Shown here: positions 6,115-12,524 of the stretch, piece after piece
How positions within the stretch are numbered: position 1 is the stretch's first letter
Layout: each line of letters begins with the position of its first letter
Source of the DNA: a bacterium
Lineage (GTDB): Bacteria > Armatimonadota > Fimbriimonadia > Fimbriimonadales > JBAXQP01
DNA length: 13,761 bases
Assembly: GCA_037131655.1 (NCBI GenBank)
Contig: JBAXQP010000039.1
Coordinates: forward strand, 1 to 13,761
Direction: 5' to 3'
Notes under the pieces: model-generated
The model's database searches: none
What the model saw: the letters and a program-made list of their open reading frames with translations, nothing else
Told to the model about the DNA's origin: nothing
Program-made: the position numbers and the translations under genes

Positions 6115-7122
6115 TTGGGACAGAAAGTTCACCCGATTGGTATGCGCATCGGAATTATCCGTGACTGGGAAAGTAAATGGTTCATGGATAAGAAGCAATA
6201 TGGCGCGATAGTCTACGAAGATGCGATGATCCGTCTCGCGATTAAAAAGCGTTGGGCAAATGCTGGTGTTGCGCGCATTGAAATCGAACGAGCGGCTGAC
6301 AGAGTAAAGGTTACTCTTTACACTGCTAGACCGGGCGCGATTATCGGCCGCGGCGGTAAAGGCATCGAGGAGGTCAGCGCTGTTGTGGCTGCTATCGTCC
6401 ATAAACGCGCCGCTGATTCAAAGGTCTCCGTTAATGTCAACGAAGTTCGACAGCCGGATTTGGATGCTCAACTCGTTGCGGAGAATATCGCAAGTAACCT
6501 CGAACGACGTGTTTCACACCGTCGAGCGATGCGACAAGCAATGACGAGAGCGCTTCGACTGCAGGCTAAAGGCATTAAGATTGCAGTAGCCGGTCGTTTG
6601 GGCGGCTCTGAAATGGCGAGACGTGAAAGCGATAAGTCTGGCAAGATTCCTCTTCAGACGCTTCGTGCTGATATGGATTACGGTCAGGCAACTGCCTTTA
6701 CCCTCTATGGCGCAATCGGTGTCAAAGTTTGGATTTTTAAGGGTGAAATTCTACCCGAGAGAACTCGTGCAGCTGGTGGATTAGCTGAGATGAGACCTCG
6801 CGAAGAAGCTCCGGTTGAACGACCGAGACGCGGTGGCCCTGGTGGTGGCGGTGGTCGTGGCCGAGGCGGTTATGGCGACCGAGATGGCGGACCAGGTGGA
6901 CCTGGTGGTGGCGGACGTGGTCGTGGACCAGGTGGCCCAGCCGGTTTTGGTGGTCCTGGCGGCGGCGGACGTGGTCGTGGACCTGCTGGCGGTGGTGGTG
7001 GAAGTCGTGGTGGCGGTCGGCCATTACAGGCGGGACCAGCGCCTACTGATAAACCTATAGTTGTTGAAACGCAAGCCCAAACTGCTCCGAGCAGTGCAAG
7101 CGAAGGGAGTGGCTCTGAATAA
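6115..7122 (+). CDS. rpsC: 30S ribosomal protein S3 with Gly/Arg-rich C-terminal tail
   Basis: S3 is at the mRNA entry channel of the 30S subunit and contributes to its helicase activity. Residues 1-214 are a standard S3: MGQKVHPIGMRIGIIRDWES, the type II KH domain with the GRGG loop (78-81), and the C-terminal domain ending VKVWIFKGEILP. The start is TTG (6115), supported by AGGGGG (6102-6107) 7 bases upstream and the conserved GQKVHPIG right after it; every other start seen in this window is ATG. Residues 215-335 are extra, with about 40 Gly among residues 240-302 and repeated GRGRG units resembling RGG-type RNA-binding tails, then an acidic, Ser-rich end. It begins a tightly overlapping block of S3, L16, L29 and S17. 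Confidence 0.95.
   Translation: MGQKVHPIGMRIGIIRDWESKWFMDKKQYGAIVYEDAMIRLAIKKRWANAGVARIEIERAADRVKVTLYTARPGAIIGRGGKGIEEVSAVVAAIVHKRAADSKVSVNVNEVRQPDLDAQLVAENIASNLERRVSHRRAMRQAMTRALRLQAKGIKIAVAGRLGGSEMARRESDKSGKIPLQTLRADMDYGQATAFTLYGAIGVKVWIFKGEILPERTRAAGGLAEMRPREEAPVERPRRGGPGGGGGRGRGGYGDRDGGPGGPGGGGRGRGPGGPAGFGGPGGGGRGRGPAGGGGGSRGGGRPLQAGPAPTDKPIVVETQAQTAPSSASEGSGSE
6832..7020 (+). repeat. Coding repeat: Gly/Arg-rich segment of rpsC
   Basis: This stretch encodes S3 residues 240-302. Two near-identical 32-base units (6898-6929 and 6952-6983) are spaced 54 bases apart and each encode GPGGGGRGRGP; a looser first copy begins at 6835 and encodes GPGGGGGRGRG. The units share the identical core GGCGGACGTGGTCGTGGACC. 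The differing bases are synonymous third positions, which suggests tandem duplication followed by drift under protein-level selection. Such repeats can vary in copy number between strains. Confidence 0.8.
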
Positions 7123-7553
7123 TGTTGATGCCTAAGAGACCGGTGAAGGATCACCGTAAACAGCACCGAGGCCGTATGACCGGTATGGCCAGTGGAGCCA
7201 TAAAAATTGATTTTGGTGAGTTCGGTATTCAAGCACTCGAGCCTTGCTGGCTAACTAACCGCCAGATAGAAGCTGCTCGTATTGCTATGACCCGATATAT
7301 TAAGCGCGGTGGTAAAGTTTGGATCCGCGTTTTCCCTGATAAGCCATATACAAAGAAACCGGCTGAAACTCGAATGGGAAGCGGTAAGGGCGCTCCTGAA
7401 GGTTGGGTTGCGGTCGTTAAACGTGGACGAATTTTATTCGAGATGGCTGGCGTTGAAGAATCAGTTGCACGCGAGGCTCTTCGCCGAGCAATGCATAAAC
7501 TTCCGATCGACACCCGTTTCGTTACACGACGCGATTTTGAGGGAGCAGCATGA
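7122..7553 (+). CDS. rplP: 50S ribosomal protein L16
   Basis: L16 binds 23S rRNA near the A-site tRNA elbow and organises the peptidyl transferase region. The 143-residue product starts MLMPKRPVKDHRKQHRGRM, has EPCWLTNRQIEAARIAMTRY and the highly conserved PYTKKPAETRMGSGKGAPEG region, and ends HKLPIDTRFVTR, all typical. The ATG overlaps the rpsC TAA by one base (7120-7124). GGGAG (7105-7109) is 12 bases upstream, rather far, so translation may depend partly on ribosomes finishing rpsC. The 3' end overlaps rpmC by four bases. Confidence 0.97.
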   Translation: MLMPKRPVKDHRKQHRGRMTGMASGAIKIDFGEFGIQALEPCWLTNRQIEAARIAMTRYIKRGGKVWIRVFPDKPYTKKPAETRMGSGKGAPEGWVAVVKRGRILFEMAGVEESVAREALRRAMHKLPIDTRFVTRRDFEGAA

Positions 7554-7759
7554 AACCGTTAAAGGCCAATCAACTGCGCGAGATGTCAGTTATCGAGCTT
7601 CAAGATGAATTGGGCAAGCAGAAATCACACTTGTTTGATTTTCATCGTCAAGGTCAGTTACGACAGCTCAATGACTATAAGAGTATTTCGGTTACGCGCC
7701 ACAACATCGCGCGAATCTTGACGCTTATAAGCGCCAAGCAGAAGGAAGGAAGCGCATGA
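7550..7759 (+). CDS. rpmC: 50S ribosomal protein L29
   Basis: L29 is a small helical protein at the tunnel exit beside L23, where trigger factor and other nascent-chain factors dock. The 69 residues have the L29 pattern: KANQLREMSVIELQDELGKQKSHLFDF, then a second helix ending VTRHNIARILTLISAKQ. The middle (FHRQGQLRQLN) looks about two residues shorter than the common form. Its ATG overlaps the rplP stop (ATGA, 7550-7553) and its own stop overlaps the rpsQ start in the same way (7756-7759). GAGGGA inside the end of rplP is the likely ribosome binding site. Confidence 0.94.
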   Translation: MKPLKANQLREMSVIELQDELGKQKSHLFDFHRQGQLRQLNDYKSISVTRHNIARILTLISAKQKEGSA

Positions 7760-8214
7760 TCGAGGATAAAGAGCAAACTACACCTAACGAGGAACAGGAA
7801 GTATCTGTGACGGAAGTAGAGACGCCTGTTGTTGAAGAAGTAGTGCCTGTGGCTAAAGTAGTAAAGCCAAAAGCGGCGCCTAAAGCAAAGAAAGTAGTGG
7901 CTAAATCTACTAAGTCAGATAAGTCAGAAACGGCTCCGTCCGTTGTCGAAACAAAGTCTGAAGCAAGAGGTAGTCGAAAAGTCCGTGTCGGTCGTGTTGT
8001 TAGCAACCGAATGGATAAAACGGCTGTTGTTGCGGTTGAGCGATTGATGCGACACCCGATATACGGCAAAATTATCCGCCGTACAGAGAAGTTTAAAGCT
8101 CATGATGAAGCCAATGATTGCAGTATCGGCGACTTGGTCCAGATTATGGAGACTAAACCTTTTAGCCGTGAGAAGCATTGGCGCATCGTACGAATTGTTG
8201 AAAAAGTGAAGTAG
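7756..8214 (+). CDS. rpsQ: 30S ribosomal protein S17 with long N-terminal extension
   Basis: S17 is an OB-fold protein binding 16S rRNA helices 7 and 11 early in 30S assembly. The core is residues 72-152: GSRKVRVGRVVSNRMDKTAVV, HPIYGKIIRRTEKFKAHDE, and IGDLVQIMETKPFSREKHWRIV. In front of it are about 70 extra residues, first acidic (Glu/Val/Thr-rich, 1-32) and then basic (Lys/Ala/Pro, 33-58), with no recognisable domain; ordinary S17 is about 80-90 residues in all. The start is well supported, since AAGGAAGGA lies just upstream and the ATG overlaps the rpmC stop in an ATGA junction. The frame is unbroken, so the extension is genuinely encoded, though it could be processed after synthesis. Confidence 0.94.
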   Translation: MIEDKEQTTPNEEQEVSVTEVETPVVEEVVPVAKVVKPKAAPKAKKVVAKSTKSDKSETAPSVVETKSEARGSRKVRVGRVVSNRMDKTAVVAVERLMRHPIYGKIIRRTEKFKAHDEANDCSIGDLVQIMETKPFSREKHWRIVRIVEKVK

Positions 8215-8219
8215 GTTGA

Positions 8220-8240
8220 ACTGACGGTTTGTCCGCCAGT
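8220..8240 (+). other. Small stem-loop between rpsQ and rplN
   Basis: ACTG (8220-8223) pairs with CAGT (8237-8240) and CGG (8225-8227) with CCG (8233-8235), with one A-C mismatch and the loop TTTGT. The rplN ribosome binding site AGGAG follows a few bases later. It is weaker than the other intergenic hairpins. Confidence 0.45.
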
Positions 8241-8260
8241 CGATTTTAGGAGATTAACTC

Positions 8261-8629
8261 ATGATCCAGCCTTATACTCGATTGCGAGTAGCAGATAACT
8301 CAGGGGCTCGCGAAATTTTATGTATCCGTGTTATGAAAGGCTCTGCCGCACGCTATGGTAATGTCGGTGATATTATTGTGGGAGCTGTTAAAGTTGCCAC
8401 ACCGAATATGCCCGTCAAAAAGAGCGAAGTCGTCAAGGCCGTTATCGTTCGTACAAAAAGTTCCAATCGTCGAATTGACGGTTCTACTGTGCGTTTCGAT
8501 GATAATGCGTGCGTCCTGATTACACCTCAGTTGGAGCCGCGTGGAACCCGCATATTCGGACCGGTTGCGCGTGAACTTAGAGATCGTGGCTTCATGAAGA
8601 TTATCTCCCTTGCCCCGGAGGTGCTCTAA
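8261..8629 (+). CDS. rplN: 50S ribosomal protein L14
   Basis: L14 is at the subunit interface, where it takes part in bridge B8 and is the binding site of the silencing factor RsfS. The 122 residues are full length and colinear with the family: MIQPYTRLRVADNSGARE, GDIIVGAVKVATPNMPVKKSEVVKAVIVRT, RRIDGSTVRFDDNACVLI, GTRIFGPVARELRDRGFMKIISLAPEVL. AGGAG lies before the ATG in a 46-base gap with a small hairpin, the conventional border between S10 and spc operons. Its TAA overlaps the rplX ATG by one base. No promoter is evident in this gap, so the two operons are probably read through here. Confidence 0.97.
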   Translation: MIQPYTRLRVADNSGAREILCIRVMKGSAARYGNVGDIIVGAVKVATPNMPVKKSEVVKAVIVRTKSSNRRIDGSTVRFDDNACVLITPQLEPRGTRIFGPVARELRDRGFMKIISLAPEVL

Positions 8630-9018
8630 TGCCTTTGGCCTCTAAATTTAAGGATAGAATGTTGCAGCGACAAGATACACCCAAGCCTAAAATTAAAAAG
8701 GGCGATACGGTGATGGTTATTAGCGGTAAGGATCGCGGTAAGCGCGGTCAAGTGATTGATGTCAATCCTTCCAAAGGAACCATTACCCTTGGTGGTATTA
8801 ACTTAGTTACTCGCCATCAAAAGCAACAACCGAACGCTAAGAACCCTGCACAAGCTCAACAAGCAGGACGAATTCAAAAGCCAGCGCCAATGAACGTATC
8901 AAAAGTTATGCTGATCGATCCTCATTCTGACAAACCAACTCGTGTTGGTCGAAAGATATTCGAAGGCAAACTGGTTCGATACGCTAAGGTGTCCGGCGAA
9001 ATTATAGACGCGGTTTAG
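8629..9018 (+). CDS. rplX: 50S ribosomal protein L24
   Basis: L24 starts 50S assembly by binding the 5' end of 23S rRNA. The KOW motif is clear at about residues 23-50 (KKGDTVMVISGKDRGKRGQV), followed by GGINLVTRHQKQ and a C-terminal part with NVSKVMLIDP and KPTRVGRK. At 129 residues it is longer than the usual 100-110, with about 20 basic residues in front of the KOW domain. The start at 8629 is supported by GGAGG about 9 bases upstream and the one-base overlap with rplN; the internal ATG at 8659 has no comparable site. Confidence 0.95.
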   Translation: MPLASKFKDRMLQRQDTPKPKIKKGDTVMVISGKDRGKRGQVIDVNPSKGTITLGGINLVTRHQKQQPNAKNPAQAQQAGRIQKPAPMNVSKVMLIDPHSDKPTRVGRKIFEGKLVRYAKVSGEIIDAV

Positions 9019-9028
9019 GAGAACGGGA

Positions 9029-9703
9029 ATGCCTAAGGAAGAACAAAAAGAAGCGAAACAGGTCAAGCCTGTTTCTGAAAAGAAGACTAAGTCCGAAACC
9101 GCTCCTAAGGGTGGTAAAGTCGAAAAGAAGGCTGCTGCGACGGCTGTCCAAGTGAGGGTTGCTCCGCGTCTGAAGGAAGTGTACGCGAAGAATATCGTCC
9201 CCAGCATGATGAAGGAGTTTAATTACACCTCTGTCATGCAGGTGCCTAAGTTAGAGAAGATTGTTCTCAACATGGGTGTCGGTGGTGGTGATAAAGACCA
9301 GAAGCTTATGGATAACTCCGTGCGTGACATGGGGTTGATTACAGGACAAAAACCTGTCGTTACCTTAGCAAAGAAAGCTATTTCTAACTTCCGCTTGCGT
9401 AAAGGTATGCGAGTCGGATGCAAAGTCACTCTGCGCGGTGAGCAAATGTTGCACTTCTTCGATAAGTTGGTTAATGTCGTGCTTCCAAGAATGCGCGACT
9501 TCCAAGGCTTATCAGCGAAGTCATTCGATGGTCACGGGAACTACTCTCTCGGTATCAAAGAGCAGTTGGTTTTTCCTGAGATTGTTTACGATCAGGTTGA
9601 CAAGATCAGAGGTATGGACATCATCATCTGCACGACAGCGACGAGTGATGAAGAAGCGAGAGTATTCCTGAAGTCGATGGGTTTACCACTTCAAGCGAAG
9701 TAA
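9029..9703 (+). CDS. rplE: 50S ribosomal protein L5 with N-terminal extension
   Basis: L5 is in the central protuberance, binds 5S rRNA with L18, and contacts P-site tRNA and S13. The conserved body runs from about residue 47 (LKEVYAKNIVPSMMKEFNY), through KIVLNMGVGGG, KPVVTLAKKAISNFRLRKGM, LPRMRDFQGLSAKSFDGHGN and YSLGIKEQLVFPEI, to MDIIICTTATSDEEARVFL. About 45 residues in front of it are rich in Lys, Glu, Ala and Pro and are not part of ordinary L5, which has about 180 residues. The words TKSETAPKGG resemble KSETAPS in the S17 extension. AGGAG (9017-9021) lies 7 bases before the ATG. The next gene is normally rpsN, but here an EF-G paralogue intervenes. Confidence 0.95.
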   Translation: MPKEEQKEAKQVKPVSEKKTKSETAPKGGKVEKKAAATAVQVRVAPRLKEVYAKNIVPSMMKEFNYTSVMQVPKLEKIVLNMGVGGGDKDQKLMDNSVRDMGLITGQKPVVTLAKKAISNFRLRKGMRVGCKVTLRGEQMLHFFDKLVNVVLPRMRDFQGLSAKSFDGHGNYSLGIKEQLVFPEIVYDQVDKIRGMDIIICTTATSDEEARVFLKSMGLPLQAK

Positions 9704-9705
9704 AA

Positions 9706-9727
9706 AATTTCGAAGATATATCGAATT
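9706..9727 (+). other. Small hairpin before the second EF-G gene
   Basis: AATTTCGA (9706-9713) pairs with TCGAATT (9721-9727), leaving one T bulged and a 7-base loop. It abuts GGAGG (9728-9732), the ribosome binding site of the downstream gene, so it could affect access to it. The stem is AT-rich and weaker than the others. Confidence 0.45.
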
Positions 9728-9741
9728 GGAGGTTAGCCGAA

Positions 9742-11826
9742 ATGAAGCGTTATAGCGCCGATAACATTCGCAATGTTGCATTAGTTGGGCATAATGGTGT
9801 TGGTAAGACAACTCTAGCTGAGCACATGCTTTTTATTGCTGGCGCTTCTGACCGTATCGGCACAGTAGATGCAGGAAATACTGTCTCTGATTTTGATACT
9901 CATGAAATTAAACGAAAAATCAGCCTTAACCTCAGCGTTCTTCCATTAGAGTGGAAAGATTGCAAGATTAACTTGATTGACGTTCCTGGTTTCCCTGATT
10001 TCATCGGTGAGCTTTACAGCACAGCTCGTATTGTTGATGCGATGATTATTGTAACGCCAGCACAGCGTGATTTAGATGTCGGTTTTGAGAACGCATGGGA
10101 GCTGGCCGAAAAGTATGGTATTCCTCGATTCATTTATGTGAATAAAATGGAGCGAGATAATGCTGACTATAACGGTCTTATGGAGACATTGCGATCTCGC
10201 TATGGTCGTTTGATTGTTCCGTTAGAACTGCCGCTTGGTAATCAAACCAGCTTCCACGGTATTGTGGATTTGGTGGAGATGGTCGCTTTGGATGGAGGCG
10301 ATAAAGAAGCGAACCTAGGTCCTATCCCGGGTGATGTGGCTTCCCAAGCTGATATTCTTCGCGCTGAGGTTATGGACTCTGCAGCCGAAGGTGATGACGA
10401 TTTAGCGCTGAAGTACCTTGAAGGCGAGGAACTGACGGCAGCAGAAGTAATGCATGGTTTAAAAGCCGGTGTTGTTAACCAGAAGATTGCTCCCTTACAC
10501 ATAGGATCAGCAATTAAAGGGGTTGGCATTACGACTTTAATGGACACCATCGTTGCACTAGCGCCGTCACCTGCCGAGCGACCTGCGATTAATGCAGTAA
10601 ACAGTAAGGGGCAAGAAGTTGAGCTGACTGCAGATGCTGCTGGTCCGCTTGCGGCATTTGTTTTTAAAACTACCGCCGACCCCTATGTTGGCAAGATCAC
10701 CTATTTCAAGGTTGTCAGCGGCACTGTTAAGTCTGATACGACTGTTTACAATACGTTAAAGGAACGAGACGAGCGACTTGGGCAAGTTTCTTTCCCACGT
10801 GGCAAGAACTTTGATGCAACATCCGAAGTGCCTGCGGGCGATATCGCAGTTGTTGCTAAGTTGCAGGAAACCAGCACGAGCGATACGCTTTGCGAAAAGG
10901 CAAAGTCGCTGACGATACCTGCTATTGAGTTTCCGAACCCGATTTACACTTTGTCAGTTGCTCCGGCAAGCAAGCCGGACGAGGATAAGCTAGGACCTGC
11001 AATTCAGCGATTAGTTGAAGAAGATCCGACATTTCGTTCGTATCGTGACCCGGTGTTGCACCAAACGATTATCAGCGGTATGGGTGATACTCACCTTGAT
11101 GTTGTTATCGAACGTTTGAAGTCGAAGTTCGGTGTTAACGTTGTAATAGAAGAGGCGAAGGTTGCTTATCGCGAAACCATTAAAGGTATCGCTAAGTCTC
11201 AGGGTAAGTTCAAGCGACAGACGGGTGGCCGTGGTCAATTCGGTGATTGCTGGCTGAGACTCGAACCGCTTGAAAGAGGCGCGGGTTTTGAGTTTGCTGA
11301 TGAAGTAGTCGGTGGATCAATCCCTCGCAACTTCATCCCTGCAGTTGAAAAGGGTGTTCGTGAAATTTTAGAAACCGGCTTCTTGGCTGGCTATCCGGTT
11401 GCAGATGTCAAGGCAGTTGTTGTTGACGGTTCTTATCACGATGTTGACTCTTCGGAGCATGCATTTAAGCAGGCGGGAAAGATGGCTTTCGATGCCGCTG
11501 CCAAGAAGGCCTCTCCAACACTGATTGAGCCGGTTATGCTTCTAGATGTTATCGTTCCAGAAGTTTTTTTGGGAGATGTCATCAGCGACCTTAATGGTCG
11601 TCGAGGACGTCCGCTTGGAATGGAATCAATCGGAGGCGGCAGACAGCGTGTACGCGCTAACGTGCCGCAGTCTGAGATGATGAAGTACGCGCTTGATCTT
11701 AGATCTCTTACACGAGGTCGAGGTAGATTTAGTACCGAGTTTTCACACTACGAGGAAGTCCCAGCGCATGTTGCACAGGGATTAATCGATAAGTACATCA
11801 AAGAGCGCAAGGAAGAGGAAGGGTAA
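9742..11826 (+). CDS. Divergent EF-G paralogue (EF-G-like GTPase) inside the spc operon
   Basis: The 694-residue protein has the full five-domain EF-G layout: G domain (1 to about 290) with P-loop GHNGVGKT (16-23), NKME (134-137) and GSAIKG (255-260); domain II from about 300; domain III around 390-475; domain IV with TGGRGQFG (494-501) and DGSYHDVDSSE (562-572, His566); domain V ending SHYEEVPAHVAQ. Two switch regions depart from canonical EF-G. Switch I RGITI is RKISL (58-62), and DTPGH is DVPGF (80-84), with Phe84 where catalytic His belongs. This resembles the fusA2/EF-G-like family, which may recycle ribosomes, hydrolyse GTP slowly or work under stress; which applies here is unknown. Domain IV is canonical, so ribosome A-site binding is likely. 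GGAGG (9728-9732) lies 9 bases upstream. The rplE-rpsN location is unusual. Confidence 0.95.
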   Translation: MKRYSADNIRNVALVGHNGVGKTTLAEHMLFIAGASDRIGTVDAGNTVSDFDTHEIKRKISLNLSVLPLEWKDCKINLIDVPGFPDFIGELYSTARIVDAMIIVTPAQRDLDVGFENAWELAEKYGIPRFIYVNKMERDNADYNGLMETLRSRYGRLIVPLELPLGNQTSFHGIVDLVEMVALDGGDKEANLGPIPGDVASQADILRAEVMDSAAEGDDDLALKYLEGEELTAAEVMHGLKAGVVNQKIAPLHIGSAIKGVGITTLMDTIVALAPSPAERPAINAVNSKGQEVELTADAAGPLAAFVFKTTADPYVGKITYFKVVSGTVKSDTTVYNTLKERDERLGQVSFPRGKNFDATSEVPAGDIAVVAKLQETSTSDTLCEKAKSLTIPAIEFPNPIYTLSVAPASKPDEDKLGPAIQRLVEEDPTFRSYRDPVLHQTIISGMGDTHLDVVIERLKSKFGVNVVIEEAKVAYRETIKGIAKSQGKFKRQTGGRGQFGDCWLRLEPLERGAGFEFADEVVGGSIPRNFIPAVEKGVREILETGFLAGYPVADVKAVVVDGSYHDVDSSEHAFKQAGKMAFDAAAKKASPTLIEPVMLLDVIVPEVFLGDVISDLNGRRGRPLGMESIGGGRQRVRANVPQSEMMKYALDLRSLTRGRGRFSTEFSHYEEVPAHVAQGLIDKYIKERKEEEG

Positions 11827-11891
11827 CCGATACCTGCCTCAATTCAGGGTATACTATCGGTTCGCGTCTGGACTGGTTGCCTTACAGGCAA
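11825..11891 (+). other. Tandem stem-loops between the EF-G paralogue and rpsN
   Basis: The first stem begins in the stop codon: AACCGATA (11825-11832) pairs perfectly with TATCGGTT (11855-11862), with an inner CCTG/CAGG pair (11833-11836 with 11845-11848). The second is TTGCCT (11877-11882), loop TAC, AGGCAA (11886-11891). Neither is followed by a run of T. They fill most of the 87-base gap before the rpsN ribosome binding site GGAGGG (11905-11910). They may isolate or stabilise the downstream message. Confidence 0.65.
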
Positions 11892-11913
11892 TACCGCAGG
11901 CGGTGGAGGGATC

Positions 11914-12099
11914 ATGGCGAAAACCAGTTTGATCGTCAAGCAAAGACGAAAACCAAAATTTAAAGTCCAAGGCTACACGCGTTGTAGTATCTGTGGACGG
12001 CCGCGCGGGGTCTTCCGCTATTTCAATCTATGCCGTATCTGCCTGAGAGACATGGCCCATAAGGGTCTATTGCCAGGCGTTACGAAGTCGAGTTGGTAG
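11914..12099 (+). CDS. rpsN: 30S ribosomal protein S14, zinc-binding type
   Basis: S14 is a late-assembly protein of the 30S head. At 61 residues this is the short, zinc-binding (type Z) form: Cys24-x2-Cys27 and Cys40-x2-Cys43 form the metal site, within the conserved RCSICGRPRGVFRYFNLCR stretch, and the protein ends VTKSSW as usual. GGAGGG (11905-11910) lies just before the ATG, with only 3 bases between. In most spc operons this gene directly follows rplE; here it is displaced by the EF-G paralogue and two hairpins, which would break any rplE-rpsN coupling. The 11-base gap to rpsH is conventional. Short zinc-free relatives lack the cysteines, so the assignment is firm. Confidence 0.97.
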   Translation: MAKTSLIVKQRRKPKFKVQGYTRCSICGRPRGVFRYFNLCRICLRDMAHKGLLPGVTKSSW

Positions 12100-12110
12100 G
12101 GGGAGAATAA

Positions 12111-12512
12111 ATGCATACTGATCCGATAGCTGATCTGCTAACACGTATAAGAAACGGTGGCCGAGCGGGCCTTACTGCAATTGATGCGCCTATGTCGAAG
12201 ATCAAACTTGAGATAGCTAAAATCCTTCAAAGTGAAGGATTAATCAAAGGTTTTGATGTTCTGAAGGATGAGAAATTCCCGCGCCTTCGTGTTCATCTGA
12301 AATATGATGATGTTAAGAATAAGAAACCTGCAATTACATATATTCAGCGGGTGAGTAAGCCAGGCTTACGTATCTACAAGAAATCCGCTAGTCTGAAGCC
12401 CGTATTAAGAGGGCAGGGTATAGCGATTGTATCAACTTCGCATGGTTTGATGGTCGATAAGGATGCTCGCAAGGGGCACATCGGCGGCGAAGTGGTTTGC
12501 GAAGTCTGGTAA
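12111..12512 (+). CDS. rpsH: 30S ribosomal protein S8
   Basis: S8 binds helix 21 of 16S rRNA and in E. coli also represses spc operon translation by binding a mimic of that helix on the mRNA. The 133 residues start DPIADLLTRIRNGGRAG and show the N-terminal fold with SKIKLEIAKILQSEGLIKGF, the linker ITYIQRVSKPGLRIYK, and the C-terminal RNA-binding part GIAIVSTSHGLMVDKDARKGHIGGEVVCEVW. A GGGGGAG ribosome binding site fills the gap after rpsN. I did not find an obvious S8-binding mimic near rplE or rplX by eye, so autoregulation remains open. Confidence 0.97.
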   Translation: MHTDPIADLLTRIRNGGRAGLTAIDAPMSKIKLEIAKILQSEGLIKGFDVLKDEKFPRLRVHLKYDDVKNKKPAITYIQRVSKPGLRIYKKSASLKPVLRGQGIAIVSTSHGLMVDKDARKGHIGGEVVCEVW

Positions 12513-12524
12513 GGAGGATTCACC

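Noticed and set aside
6870..7232. A 120-codon open frame on the minus strand rich in proline
   Set aside because: It is the antisense of the Gly-rich S3 tail (GGN codons read as NCC) and has no ribosome binding site or family resemblance.
9742..11826. The second EF-G as a recent duplicate of fusA or a ribosomal protection protein such as TetM
   Set aside because: The C-terminal parts of the two copies are only about half identical by eye with no long DNA identity; domain IV has the EF-G tip sequence, and no mobile element signs flank it. A TetM-like role cannot be fully excluded.
11827..11855. TATACT at 11850-11855 as a promoter for rpsN
   Set aside because: The -35 position reads CCGATA with no match, and the bases are largely explained as an arm of the hairpin.
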